Source: Aurelia coerulea
Lineage: Eukaryota > Cnidaria > Scyphozoa > Semaeostomeae > Ulmaridae
DNA length: 64,000 bases
Assembly (NCBI GenBank): GCA_039566865.1
Contig: CM076949.1
Span: 3,687,001-3,751,000, forward strand
Reading direction: 5' to 3'
Of the stretch, positions 63,556 through 64,000 are shown in pieces. The notes under the pieces are model-generated. The model was not told the DNA's origin. It saw only the letters and a program-made list of their open reading frames with translations, and ran no database searches. Positions within the stretch are counted from its first letter, which is position 1, and the number at the start of each line of letters is the position of its first letter. The position numbers and the translations under genes were made by a program.

Positions 63556-64000
63556 CTGGAAAAAGAGGGTAGAGATCTCATAATAGGTAACTCACAATTT
63601 TCAAGTTGTCTGCATATTTTCTACTTCACTTCTATCTTGTCAGGCTATTACAGCATTACTTTGAACACAATAATTATCTGAGAATTGGAGAATTTGGTGG
63701 AAAATGCAGTTTATTATGAAACGAAGATGAGGCAAGATACGACAATCATTGCGTAAATCTTCAATTTAACTCCATTGACACTCCATGTTTAAAATATTTT
63801 GACAAGTCCAGGTGATGTAAACGGTCAAAAGCATTCCAACAAAAAATCAATTAACTAGACATGAACATGTTTTATACGCGACCAAACTTGGTTCATCATC
63901 AGCAAATCTGAATCGCAACCATAAGAGAGCGCTTCGAATTCTCTTGAATGATTTTACATCCTCTTTTGATGAGTTGTTACAGAGAGAAACGGAGTGCACT
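63556..64000. other. Intron upstream of first visible exon, nothing certain
   Basis: GTTTTATACGCGACCAAACT and GGTTCATCATCAGCAAATC (63870-63908) faintly resemble the non-coding tail of Penelope-like elements (compare TTCATCATCAGAATACC at 37315-37331), but no coding part supports this. Confidence 0.3.

Noticed and set aside
10818..63555. GCN1 as a processed pseudogene
   Set aside because: It has introns, 27 consistent phases, canonical splice sites and no internal stops in 1336 codons.

Overview
The window is animal (metazoan) nuclear DNA: AT-rich by eye, dominated by introns and transposable-element debris, with one split, highly conserved gene and no operons or bacterial features. Penelope-like, LINE and Tc1/mariner-type sequences, hairpin MITEs, tRNA-derived SINEs and TTAGGG-like repeats fit a marine invertebrate. 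A cnidarian is my best guess, but the species cannot be fixed from the sequence.

The only clear cellular gene is GCN1 (eIF2-alpha kinase activator GCN1 / GCN1L1) on the minus strand. Twenty-seven consecutive coding exons were located by their GT-AG boundaries, from 63555 down to the stop codon at 10818-10820. They add up to 4011 nt, that is 1336 residues plus stop, with every junction in phase and collinear with animal GCN1. The window therefore holds the C-terminal half of the protein: HEAT repeats, the part that should hold the eEF3-like region, the conserved GCN2-binding region and the C terminus. The 5' half lies beyond position 64000.

Region by region. Positions 1-10817 are downstream of GCN1 and hold LINE fragments, a satellite array of about 160 bp units split by a LINE that is itself split by a second LINE, several MITEs, a SINE and a pair of 265 bp direct repeats. 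Positions 10818-63555 are GCN1. Its introns run from a few hundred bp to 10.4 kb (20715-31138) and are packed with nested repeats: five copies of a tRNA-derived SINE, 0.6 kb hairpins with exact 9 bp target duplications, several TA-flanked CCGGGTG-type MITE families, elements with TAA duplications, at least nine LINE 3' ends, and long palindromes.

The most striking finding is at exon 17 (36979-37092). A 97 bp unit made of its 3' splice site plus the first part of the exon is present three times in tandem (37011-38444). A 1.13 kb Penelope-like retroelement sits inside the middle copy with a 10 bp target duplication. The middle exon copy reads in frame into the Penelope reverse transcriptase, so a GCN1-Penelope chimeric reading frame exists. 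Use of either upstream acceptor would destroy the GCN1 frame.
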